NCBI GenBank assembly: GCA_022376515.1
Contig: WTXI01000022.1
Location: 124,001-188,000, forward strand
Direction of reading: 5' to 3'
Source: Lactifluus volemus
Taxonomy: Eukaryota; Basidiomycota; Agaricomycetes; Russulales; Russulaceae
DNA: 64,000 nucleotides
Made by a program: the position numbers and the translations under genes. Numbering within the stretch: the stretch's first letter is position 1; the number at the start of each line of letters is the position of its first letter. Below are positions 36,861 to 47,089 of the stretch, piece after piece. Under the pieces are notes generated by a model, which searched no databases, was not told where the DNA came from, and was given only the letters and a program-made list of their open reading frames with translations.

Positions 36861-38581
36861 CCACTTCATGTTCTTGCCCCCGCCCCACCCCCCACTGCTG
36901 CGGTGCAGCCACGCTCCCTGTACTGCTTCCAGGGCCAAGCATCGTAGTGGGCCACCTTTCAAGATATTTATTTAAGGATGCCGATTATGCTAGCTCTGGC
37001 TCTCATGTCTTAGATAAATTGTCACTAGTCTAGTAATATTTAATGCTATGTAGTGTTGTGCAATGCACATGTGGAGGTCAAAAACCGTGGCTGCGGGTCC
37101 GGGTCCCGTGGTCTGGGGTATGGGTTTGGTGCGGGCTGGCAAAATTGATACCCGAGACCCTGGCCCGTGGATACCCTACCCGCAAACCCGGTGGGTATAC
37201 CCTAACCCGTGTCCATCCCTATCCCTGACAGCACACGCCGAACGCTACAACAGCCCTTAACCAATCCACCCCAACGAAAGAGAGCCCCCGCTGAACCCCT
37301 CTCAGAACAAACCCCGAAGAGAACAAATGACCACCCCCGCCCAACCCCTGAAAAACGCCGACCTCGAGGTGTGGGGCTCCCACTGGAAAACAACGACCGC
37401 CGCTCCCCGGCCCACACCACACTCCCTGTCCCACCTGTCTTGCAAGCTTTCGGGCTCAAAGGCCCTTAGAGAGCTATCTCCTCTATCCTCATCTGCCTTC
37501 TCACTGGGGCACGCCTTTACTGGCCCATACACTGCTAGATCCCATCCCAATATCTGCCACGCTGTCTCGCAACAGCCACGAGTCTGAGATCTCCACTCTA
37601 ACTTGTTCTATCACATACATGTGAGTGCATAGTCGTTTGACAGTCGTTTCATTTGCCCTGATATATGGACCCTGAGGAACCGTCAACACTTTCGCTCGGA
37701 CATTATGGTCACATTCCATCCTCCGTTTACCTCCCGCCCAAGGCACGCCAACCACGCTACTTACTCCTTCATCGCTCTTGACACGTTGACTCTAGGACAA
37801 TCCGGGGCTGATAAAGCCAGTGAGTTATGACCACACTTGACTCGTCACCTCCCAGATGCACCGACAGATGGCACTGGAACATTCGACGCCCCTCTCTTGG
37901 GGTCTGATACAGACAGCAAAAATGGCGAAGCCAATATATGCTCTGCTCGGTACTGCTATGAGTCCCAGCGACTACGTACGCGTTACGAGGACATTCCTAG
38001 AAGTTTTCAAAGCAGGTCACCTGCCCGATCACAGTACGCCCAGCACGGGCTCATCTGCGGAAGTCAGTGCCCAGTCACAGGATGAAATAGTTGTTAAGCT
38101 CAAGGAAGATCCCCAAGCGTACCCGTCACTGGCAGAGTCACACCTGTTGCGAATTAGAGACGATAGCACCCGCCGTCTGCTCTCACGTTCAGTAACCGTA
38201 TATCACCAGCTACCCCCGTGGAGCCCGCTCTCTAAACAGGTGAGCACATCATCACTGCATACCCCTCCACCCCGAAGCATGCCATGACATCTTCCGTCCA
38301 GTCGACACCGACTCTTCATCGCCCATTACCCCCTGCAACACAGCCCAAGGAGGTGAGACCCTGAGCCACCCTATCAAAAACGACCCATGCCTGACCCAGT
38401 GTGTACATCCTAGAGTCCTAGACAAAACGTGGAACCGAGTCCGCCCCGTGAGCAGATTGCTCCACATATAAATATCTACTGTAGACTCTCCTCTGTCCCC
38501 CCCCACATATCTATATCAATCCCACTCCACGGGGCCCGCGCCTTTGTTGTATTTACATTGCAATACACAAATACAGATCCC

Positions 38582-38586
38582 GAAAG
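38582..38586 (+). repeat. LTR target-site duplication, left (5 bp)
   Basis: GAAAG here and again at 39195-39199 directly after the LTR end. Confidence 0.75.
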
Positions 38587-39194
38587 TGTTAAGGTTCCAA
38601 GTGGGACCTTTGTACGAAGTGTACGATTGTTCGTAGAGTCAAGAGCTAGACTTGCAAGACGTGCAAGTCAAGATCAAAGGTTCGGTAAAAGACGAGACTT
38701 AGTAAACGACTAAGTCAAGAGCATTTCAGATGTCAAGGGCTTTGGGCTCAGGGTGAGACCAAAGTGTCAAAAAGTCGTGAAGAGTGATGTCAAGAGGGTT
38801 CTCTCAGGTCGAATGCTTCTAGGCAAGACAAGGTTCTAATAGATAGAAGGACTTGGATTGCGAAACAAAACTGAGACTTAAGGTCTCTAGGGCAGAAAGT
38901 ACATGGTTTATATAAAAAGAAACGAGGCTATGTACACAGCCGTAGGGGCTGTGACCTTTGTCCAGCTTTCAGGGTTTGAAACATGTTTCAGGAATCAGCA
39001 AGTCATCCTGTGCATGTGGCTGTTGCTTGAGGCTGTACGGTGCTGTGTAAAGTCATATCGTGAGAACAATAAGTAGGCGATCTGAAACAAAGCGATCGGC
39101 AGTCCATTCACATAAGCAGGGGAGTTAGCAGAAATGAGTCAGCAGTTCGAAAAACGTATAGTATGAGTCAGCAAACACGTGTCAGTCCATAACA
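38587..39194. mobile_element. Solo LTR (608 bp) nested in the LINE
   Basis: It begins TGTTAAGG and ends CCATAACA, so the ends form the standard TG...CA with a short inverted repeat (TGTTA/TAACA). A 5-bp GAAAG duplication flanks it. A TATA-like stretch (TTTATATAAAAAG, about 38909) would lie at the usual place for LTR-driven transcription. No gag or pol sequence adjoins it, so it is the product of LTR-LTR recombination. The superfamily (Gypsy or Copia) cannot be assigned from the LTR alone. Confidence 0.8.
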
Positions 39195-39302
39195 GAAAGA
39201 CATAAACACCCTACCTCCCCCTATTATTGCTGGATCATCACGCTGCCCAAGATCCTGTTATGACTGAATATTTATGACCAAAAAAGATGATACCCGAGCT
39301 AT

Positions 39303-39743
39303 ATGCAAACGCAAGGAAGGTGCAAAGAACGGTGTGTTGAGGATGGCACCCTGGACCGGAGTGACAGAACGCTCCACCTGCTCAGATACCCTGGAAAGAC
39401 CCTAGCCCGAAGCATCTGGCCATTCGAAGACCAAATGTGGCCCCAGATCTCCCTAGGAACTGCCCTAGGACACGGCCTCCTCTCCTTCCCTTTGGAACCC
39501 CAAACCCAGAACCCCCCTGCCACGCGGTCCAAACGAGGGGCGACCAGACTCCTACAAATCCTGTGGTCAGAAGCAACCCACCTAATATGGGTCCTACACT
39601 GTGAAAGAGTAATCCATGACACTCACCACTCCCGCGAGGATATAAGAAGACACTGGAGAAACATCATCAACAAGAGGCTAGCCGATGATAAGATAGCGGC
39701 GACAAAAATCTTAAAGAACAAAATCAGCGATAACAAGGGTTAA
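39303..39743 (+). pseudogene. LINE polyprotein C-terminal remnant (RNase H-like)
   Basis: This 146-codon open frame starts after the solo LTR and ends about 260 bp before the poly-A tail. The segment around residues 80-120 (RLLQILWSEATHLIWVLHCE, then RVIHD and RRHWRNIINKRLADDK) matches the remembered pattern of basidiomycete LINE ORF2 C-termini. It lacks the upstream polymerase and most of any RNase H core, so it is not functional alone. Assignment is by pattern recognition, not search. Confidence 0.6.
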
Positions 39744-40003
39744 AATGACCTGGGAAGACGCCCTTGCAAAGAAATTCCAGGATCTACATCCAAACTGGAT
39801 AACTCGAGATGAGGTTTTTTAGTGGGTAGTAAACGCGGGAATACCGCCTCCTGAGCCCCACACTACCCTGCAACAGGGGTGTGCGTAAACGCATTTTTTG
39901 CCCTCCCTCCGAGACCGGACCACTACGGCCCGCTTCAGCGCATTAGGTTAGAGCTGTTAGGTAACATAGTTACTATCTTCGTCTACCTAATACATCGCTT
40001 GTC

Positions 40004-40029
40004 AAAAAAAAAAAAAAAAAAAAAAAAAA
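40004..40029 (+). repeat. Poly-A tail of the LINE insertion (26 A)
   Basis: An uninterrupted run of 26 A lies immediately before the right target-site duplication (40030-40043) and marks the 3' end of the retrotransposed copy. Confidence 0.9.
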
Positions 40030-40043
40030 GAATGTATGCAGGG

Positions 40044-41579
40044 TGATGCTCGCAGGGAGGGGAAGGAATGGGCTGAGAAGTAGGTGAGTCAGGACAGAAA
40101 GTCCATGCAAGCCCATAATCTGAACCGGAGGTGATTAACTGTGTGGATCCTCGAGAGAGCGAGCTGGAAGGGTAAGGAAGTGAGGCGATATCATTGGTTC
40201 ACCGGAACTGATCACGTGACCACAGATCGATGACGGGACCAGTGGCATCGCGCCTTGAAACGCGCTGTCTGTCAGTGCGGATCGAAGCTGATCGACGGTC
40301 GGTGATAATTGGCCATGGGCAGATTGTTCTGATCAATGGATCGTAGACTCACCTTTAGTGGGTTATATGCGGTCCTCCATTGGTACCCCGGGCCCTTGTT
40401 GACTTTACCCGGATTTCTACGCAACCTTGCTGTGCTGCATGATGAGCCCAATCCCATCGCATAGTACAGCCTTTCTAATCTCTTTACTCTTCCAGACATG
40501 TACTTCTTTTACAAGCCATGCCGGTCAGATATCTCCGAGTCATCAGCCAAATGGACCGTCATTACATCCTGAAGGCCTGAAGTCCTGCCGCTGTCTTCTA
40601 AACTCCAACAACACCCCTGCAACTTGCGTGTTGGAGTATTGAGGGTTTCTGGGAGGAGATGCTTGAGAGGGATGGGAGCCTGAGATCGCAACCCGAGAAC
40701 GGGCAATCGAGAACTGTGCCAAGAAGAGCAGCACCGACGGGCGCGCACCACTGGCCTTCAGCTTCAATGGCCATGGCCAATTTACGATACCCTTGCTTTC
40801 CAGGGACGGAAATATTTTTCTCTCGTTAGATTTCTTACTGTACTTGGCGCATGGCGATGCCCCGTCCACAGTTTCCCTCACTTATTGATCGAGCGTGCCC
40901 TCAGTGGGCCCATCTCCGGAGTCCCCGAATACGACCCCTCCGCGTTTGCAGCCAGATTGAATTCGAGGCCAGGTATTAGCTACATATCGGCTCGTAGTTT
41001 GATAGCTTAGCTTGAGGAAACGCCGTCAACGGGCATAACTGCGCCTCTCGCTGCCATCTCCGCACGCTCCCGTTAATCTCAGGCCTCAGGGTCACTAACA
41101 CATACATGCTTTACCTATCCATCTTGTTGGTCAGAAGCTTGGGATTGAAACCAGAGGCCAAGCGCTTTGCAGACAGACGCAAAGGACCCGTTGGTCCAGG
41201 TGAATTCATGAGCTAGCTTCGCCTCGGACTTCAAGTTTTGAGCGTGTATCGCCAGACTTCCAGTGAAGAGAGAGATGCGATGATCTAGGTTATGGTGCCG
41301 ATGCAGTTGGGCGGTGGGTAAAGAGAAATTTTGCCATCATTCAACTTGGACTGGAAAGACAGAAAATAGTAAGCGTGAACACTGCACACGCAAGATAAAA
41401 CAAACAAACGTACAACAAAGTTCCCTACCACCACTAAGTGCTACTAATCAGTTGCGAGACTAGATTGTCATATATTATATCGCCTATACGGTTTGAGGTA
41501 TCACAATACAGTAGTACCGAACCTCGAGACTCGAGTGGGGAGGCATTGGCCACGATTTCTCTCAGCTCCTCTGCTATTC
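40044..41579. other. Inter-NLR spacer 4, right part
   Basis: This continues the spacer 2 homology from 15869 to 17407. TCACGTGA lies at 40212-40219. It contains the approximately 240-bp segment absent from spacer 1. The minus-strand 112-codon frame at 40543-40881 is conserved with 16370-16708 (seven or so residue differences), but no domain is recognised. Confidence 0.7.
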
Positions 41580-41585
41580 TAGGAC

Positions 41586-44500
41586 ATGAGACAAGGCTCA
41601 CTCGATTCGAACACGACCCATCCGATAAAGATCTCCATTGTTGGTTATTTGTTCCTAACAAATAAGCGCAAGGACAAACAGAACGGCCTCACCGCTTGTT
41701 ACATCGATACGATTCGATATACTATTGATGGCTCTTGCACAACAGAATTCGTATGCAAAACACTCTCACGTACGATGTCCTCCCATGTTGATCATTTCTA
41801 TAGCTCTGGTTCTCAAAATCCCGGAATTGTGTATGTAAATCTCTTTCATCGTTTCTGTATTTACTCAGATGCCTTTGAATAGCACCCAAGTCAGTGAAGC
41901 GCAACCAAGTTTGCTCTGGCTCGACGTGACTAGTACGTGTCTTAGTGATCCTGCTCTTGGAAGTACTGAATATTCTTCCCCTGTCAGTCCTGAGGGCCCA
42001 CAATCTTCCTCATCTCGATACTTTCCCGGGGAAGGAAAGACGGTTTTACGTTAAAGTGACCAGCGAGAAGAGAACACGGGAGACACGACCTATCCGGAGC
42101 GTGGCACGGCACGTTGAATGGAATGAGAATCTCGACACATTGTGCGAACTGTTGCGTATCCGTTCCTATGCGTAACTGACTATCCCGCAGTCCTGTACAA
42201 CCGCTCTCCAGTATTACAGTATCTCTGTATGCAAGAAGGACCATGCGCACAGACCTCCTTGTCGGAAAGCAGGAGATACCCTGTGAATCTCGACACGGTT
42301 CGTCTTATTAGAATTCTTATTCGTGCGTCTAGCTGACTGCTGTACATACAGAGCTCAATATCGTTTTCAGCCATGCTGACGAACATGCGCGACACTCTAC
42401 GGAGCTGGCTACACTCCTCTTAACGATCGCCGTGTCAACGAACGCAAGTTCCTCTCTGACTGCGGCCGTCAACACGGCAGAGGAAGCTATGGACATGGTG
42501 AAATCGTGGAAGAGTGCCGTCAGTTCTATTAAGCAGATCATGGACACTGTCGGTCCAATCGCTAACGTATGCTTTACATTAATTGTTTTTTTGTTTCTTC
42601 GCTGAGCTAACTTTGGCTCTTCAGCTGCTCCCCCATGCATCGTTAGCATGGAGTCTGCTCTCGAAGATACCCGAGGTGTGTCCCTTTGCCTTGTCAGAGG
42701 ATATTGAACGCTCGGCTCCTTCTCACCTCATCGCTAGACTTTGCTACACCAGTTTCAGCGTGATGATAATGTCCGAACACTACTTAACGCGATACGTGAT
42801 GCGTTTGAGTTTTCCAAGGAGGCCGACATTTTGAGGAACATGGAGCCAGCATCTACGCAGGCGAAAATGCTCGATGAGATGCTCGAGTGCGTCTCGGAAT
42901 GTGCTGGATTTATCAGATCGTATGCGGAGGATGTGCAAGTTGGTACGTTGTCTTGGCCTCTCTCGTTGGTCATCCAACATAAACTTATGATTTTCAGGGA
43001 AGCGAACATTGAAGAATGTTGTCGGCAAAATTGATGAAAAGGTCGAACAGTTCCGCACCACCCTTGCCCGACTACGACAGGAGTTCCTCGCACATGCTAC
43101 TGTCACCACTGAAGTTGCTGTCCTTCAAACGCGGGATGATGTGAGGCACACGGAATTGGACGCTAGAATCAGGGAATTGCCCTGTAAGGGAGCCTGGAGA
43201 TTCGGTGACGAGAAGCGCTGTCTTCCAGGCACACGCGAAGACTTTTTGGATTATATCATCAACTGGGTCGAGAATCATGAATCTCAACGTGTCCTCCTTC
43301 TCCTTGGCCAGGCCGGCACAGGAAAGTCTTCGATCGCTCACGAGGTCGCCCGCCGCTTCCAGAACAAGTCCCTCGCCTCGTACTTCGCCTTTGTGCGCAA
43401 GGAGGGTTCCAGAGATGAAGCTTACCAGCTGTTCACCACACTTGCTCGCAATCTCTCCGATCGCTATCCTCCATTCAAGCTCGCCCTCGGGAAGGTACTC
43501 AAGAATGATTCGTCCCTTCACAGTACCCGACACTATCGTACACTTTTCGAATCTCTCCTTCTCGAACCTCTCAAGGACCTGAAACTTGACGACCCAATCC
43601 TTATCGTGGTCGATGCACTGGATGAGAGTGGTGATGCGATCGGCAAGAATGGATTGCATGCATTTCTTGCCCAACGTCTGTTCGACTTGCCATCAAATTT
43701 CCGGGTGCTCATCACCTCGAGGCCAGAGAATGGTATCGAGCCTGCATTCGCCAACGCATTGTCCGTCCGCACCGTCTACATGGATGATCCCCAACTGGCT
43801 GCAAAGACAGAACAAGATATTGGGTTGTACCTTCAGAGCGAGCTCCCTCGGGACGTGTTCGAGAACCATGGTGCCAAACTTGCAAAGGCGGCAGAAGGGT
43901 TGTTTCAATGGGCTGCCGTATCATGCGGGTTCATAAACAATCCTCCTCCTAGTTTTGGGTTCAGCAAGAAGCAGGTCGTGCAGCGTCTGTTGGGACACTC
44001 TCGAGGTCACGATGAACAAGATCCTCTGGACCAATTATATGAAGAAGTTCTCAAGGCGTACTTCGAACCGCGTGCAGCACGGACACTATTCCTGTCCGTT
44101 ATGGGACAACTATTTGCTGCGATCGAGCCGCTTTCCATCCAGTCGTTGGTCGCTCTACGACGCCATGCACCCAAGGATGACCCCGGGGACCCGGACCCCG
44201 AGGATTCAGATTGTGTCATTGAGATGCTCCGTCACCTCGGCTCCCTGCTCAGTAACGTGACTTCGTCTCACGAAACCCGCCCCATCGTTCCTCTCCATAC
44301 CTCATTTCGTGACTTTCTTGCCAATGAGAAGAGTGGCATCTTTCACGTCGACCTTGACAAGGCACACCGTCGGTTGGCACATTCGTGTCTTGGTTTAATG
44401 CTGGATAACCTCGAATTCAACATTTGCAAACTGGAGTCGTCATATCTCGCCAACAGGGACGTCCCCGACATTGACTCTCGAATTGCGAAACATATTTCGG

Positions 44501-47089
44501 CTGCTCTATCATATGCTTGCGTGTTCTGGGCCGATCATTTAGAGCATGTTGCCTTCGAGCAGGACCTGTTCACGAAACTTAGATCGCTCTTTGAGACAGG
44601 GTTTCTTTTCTGGCTGGAAGTTCTTAGCATCAAGAATAGTGTGGGCCTTGCTCCACGAGCATTCGCGTGTCTGAGGACATGGTTACGATCTGACCAGAAC
44701 GGGGTAAGCAGATATTATGATGATATATGACATGTATTAATGATCGCAACAGGATTCTCAATTGGAGGTAGAGAATCTGTCGGCGTTTGTGAATGACGCG
44801 CTGGCATTTGTGCGATATTTCGGGATGGCGATATCAAGGAGCGCTCCACACATATATGTATCTGCTCTCCCATTTGCGCCATCCTCTTCCTGCATCATCA
44901 AGCGTTACCTTCATCTGTTTCCTCACACATTGTCTTTCGCATGCGGACAGTTGTCTCGCTGGCCATCATTGGAGATGACGATTCGAGCACATGACAAGGC
45001 AGTCAACTTTGTCGCGTTCTCGCCGGATGGACAGCAGATCGCATCGGCCTCAGACGATTTCACGATTCGGGTGTGGGATGCCACAACAGGGGAGGTTGTC
45101 ACGGATCCGTTCATTGGACATCACGACAATGTCTTCTCTGTTGCGTTCTCGCCAGACGGGAAACGCATCGCTTCGGCCTCGGGAGATCGCACGATTCGTG
45201 TGTGGGATGCAGTGACAGGGGAGATTGTAGCTGGTCCATTTACTGGACATACGGAACTGGTCGGTTCTGTTTCATTCTCGCCAGACGGACAACACATCGC
45301 CTCAGCCTCGATCGATCGCACAATTTGTGTATGGGATTCCACAACAGGGGAAGTCGTAGCTGGCCCGTTTACTGGACACACCGGATGGGTCAGATCCGCT
45401 GCATTCTCGCCGGACGGGAAGCGCATCGCCTCGGCCTCATTCGATCATACGATTCGGATGTGGGATGCCGCAACAGGAGAGGCCATAGCAGCCCCGTTTA
45501 CTGGACATGCAGACGTGGTCAGGTCGGTTGCATTCTCACCCGACGGACAGCGCATCGCCTCGGCTTCATCTGATCGGACGATTTGCGTGTGGGATACCGC
45601 AACAGGGGAGGTCATTGCAGGCCCGTTTACTGGACACACCGGTGAGATCTACTCTGTTGTGTTTTCACCAGACGGACAGTGCATCGCCTCAGCCTCAATC
45701 GATCGCACGGTCTGTGTGTGGGATCCCGCAACAGGAGAGGTCGTTGCGGGCCCATTTACTGGACATACAAATTCGATCTTTTCTGCCGCATTCTCGCCGG
45801 ACGGACAGCGGATCGCCTCGACCTCGGCCGATGGCACAATTCGTATGTGGGATGCCAGAAAGAGCGACGTAGCGGGCCCGTTCACTGGACACACTCAACC
45901 AATATTTTCTATTGCAATCTCACCGGACGGGCAACGAATTGCCTCGGCCTCTGCAGATTGCATGATCTGCGTGTGGAATGCCACATCAGGAGAGGTCACA
46001 GCTGGTCCATTTACTGGTCACACCGATTGGATCTTGGCTGTGGTATTCTCACCGGACGGGCAGCGGATTGCATCGGCCTCGCGAGATTGCACGATTCGGA
46101 TGTGGGATGCTGCAACAGGAGAGGTCGTAGCAGGCCCATTTACTGGACACACCGATGCAGTCCGCTCTGTTGCATTCTCGCCAGACGGGCAGCGGATCGT
46201 TTCAGCCGCGTACGACTGTACGATTTGTGTATGGGATGCGGCAACAGGGGAGCTCATGGCGGGCCCATTTACTGGACACACCGGTTCCATCATATCAATT
46301 GCATTCTCCCCGGATGGGAAGCGCATCGCCTCAGCCTCGGACGATTGTACAATTCGCGTGTGGGATGCCGCAACAGGAGAGATCGTAGCGGACCCGTTCA
46401 CTGGACACACTGGTCCCATTTTATCTGTCGCGTTCTCACCAAATGGGAAACAGATAGCTTCGGGCGATCGCACGATTCGCGTGTGGGATTCTGCGACAGG
46501 AGAAGTCATAGCGGGCCCATTTATTGGACACACTGATCAGGTCAACTGCGTTGCGTTCTCACCAGGCGGTCAGTACATCGCATCGGCCTCGTCCGATCGC
46601 ACGATTTGTATGTGGGATGTCACGACAGGAGAGGTAGTAGCGGGCTCATTTACTGGACACACTGAGTGGATCGGGTCTGTTGCATTCTTACCAGACGAGC
46701 GGCACATCGTCTCATGTTCGGCCGATCGCACGATTCGCATGTGGGATGCTGCAATAGGACAGGTCGTAAGGGGCTCGTCTCCCGGTCAGACCGAATCAGT
46801 TACTTCTGTTGCATCCTCCCTAGATGGGCTCGAGCTCAACATCTCGGACCATGTGCGTCGCCAGAACATCAGAACCGAAGATATTGTGAAGATGGACAAA
46901 TTTGCGATTAATAGTGATGGTTGGATATGTGGAGAAGAGAATGAGCTTATTTTATGGGTTCCCCCACTTCACCGGCCGTATCTTTTTAGACCTAACACAG
47001 TCTGGATTGCTGGCAAGGATAAAACCGAGCTTGATCTCTCCGACTTTGTGCATGGATCGAATTGGGCTACAGTATATGTTGACAGTTGA
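41586..47089 (+). CDS. NLR5: C2-NACHT-WD40 NOD-like receptor, intact
   Basis: NLR5 is the best-preserved member. The ten-exon model is 41586-41750, 41804-41830, 41869-41932, 41988-42141, 42191-42297, 42352-42566, 42625-42675, 42738-42942, 42998-44703 and 44753-47089. It sums to 1677 codons with no internal stop. Layout by residue: C2 about 80-165 (ILRAHNLPHLDTFPGKERR, later ITISLYARRTMRTDLLVG), helical linker about 172-430, Walker [10 protein letters not shown] about 433-441, Walker B LIVVDALDESG about 533-543, then ITSRPENG, 14 WD40 repeats about 975-1575, and a tail with [20 protein letters not shown] ATPases of this kind act as nucleotide-controlled switches that oligomerise after ligand binding by the repeats; a role in fungal non-self recognition is inferred by family. 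The C2 calcium-binding aspartates are mostly absent. WD40 repeat 12 is two residues short (IASGDRTIR). Exon 2 (27 nt) and the 38-nt intron 2 are the least certain parts; an alternative start is the ATG of exon 3 at 41869. Confidence 0.88.
43306..43332 (+). other. Walker A (P-loop) of NLR5 NACHT domain
   Basis: The codons read GQAGTGKSS, a standard ATP/GTP-binding loop preceded by a hydrophobic strand (RVLLLL). The same motif is present in all five copies. Confidence 0.9.
44943..46790 (+). repeat. WD40 repeat array of NLR5 (14 units of 129 bp)
   Basis: Fourteen 43-codon units follow the pattern HT..(V/I).S.AFSPDG then IAS.S.D.TI..WD...GE...GPFTG. Fourteen blades fit two seven-bladed propellers. 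The DNA units are similar enough to recombine. Variation concentrates at the two residues after HT, the residue before D in S.D.TI, the residue after TI, and the residue after WD. Unit 12 has lost two codons and unit 7 one codon. Confidence 0.85.

Larger units (their letters stand above)
35393..37221. mobile_element. Non-autonomous hAT-type DNA transposon (1829 bp) nested in the LINE
   Basis: The termini are imperfect inverted repeats: the left end reads TAGTGATGGACGTGGGT and the right end, reverse-complemented, reads TAGGGATGGACACGGGT. The flanks are a perfect 8-bp duplication. Subterminal regions are rich in GGGTA/TACCC motifs, as in the hAT element at 61901. No transposase is encoded. The interior contains a tRNA-like sequence (35671-35749, minus strand), a CT-rich microsatellite (about 36005-36055) and a 139-bp tandem repeat (36260-36860). 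It would be mobilised in trans by a related transposase. Confidence 0.85.
34980..40029 (+). mobile_element. LINE-derived (non-LTR) retroelement insertion, 5.05 kb, with nested elements
   Basis: The insertion is bounded by a 14-bp target-site duplication and ends in 26 consecutive A (40004-40029), the hallmarks of target-primed reverse transcription. The LINE sequence itself (about 2.6 kb) is 34980-35392, 37230-38586 and 39200-40029; the rest is nested hAT and LTR sequence. Near the 3' end a 146-codon frame (39303-39743) resembles the C-terminal RNase H-like end of basidiomycete LINE polyproteins (RLLQILWSEATHLIWVLHCE). No reverse transcriptase motif is visible, so it is either an internally deleted copy or a decayed one. 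A short hairpin (CCTCGCTTCGGCGAGG, near 35019-35035) lies close to the 5' end. The middle segment 37230-38400 is proline-rich in several frames and may derive from ORF1. Confidence 0.85.

Noticed and set aside
44943..46790. CRISPR-like regular repeats
   Set aside because: The 129-bp periodic units are coding WD40 repeats in a eukaryotic gene, with no short palindromic repeat and unique spacer structure.
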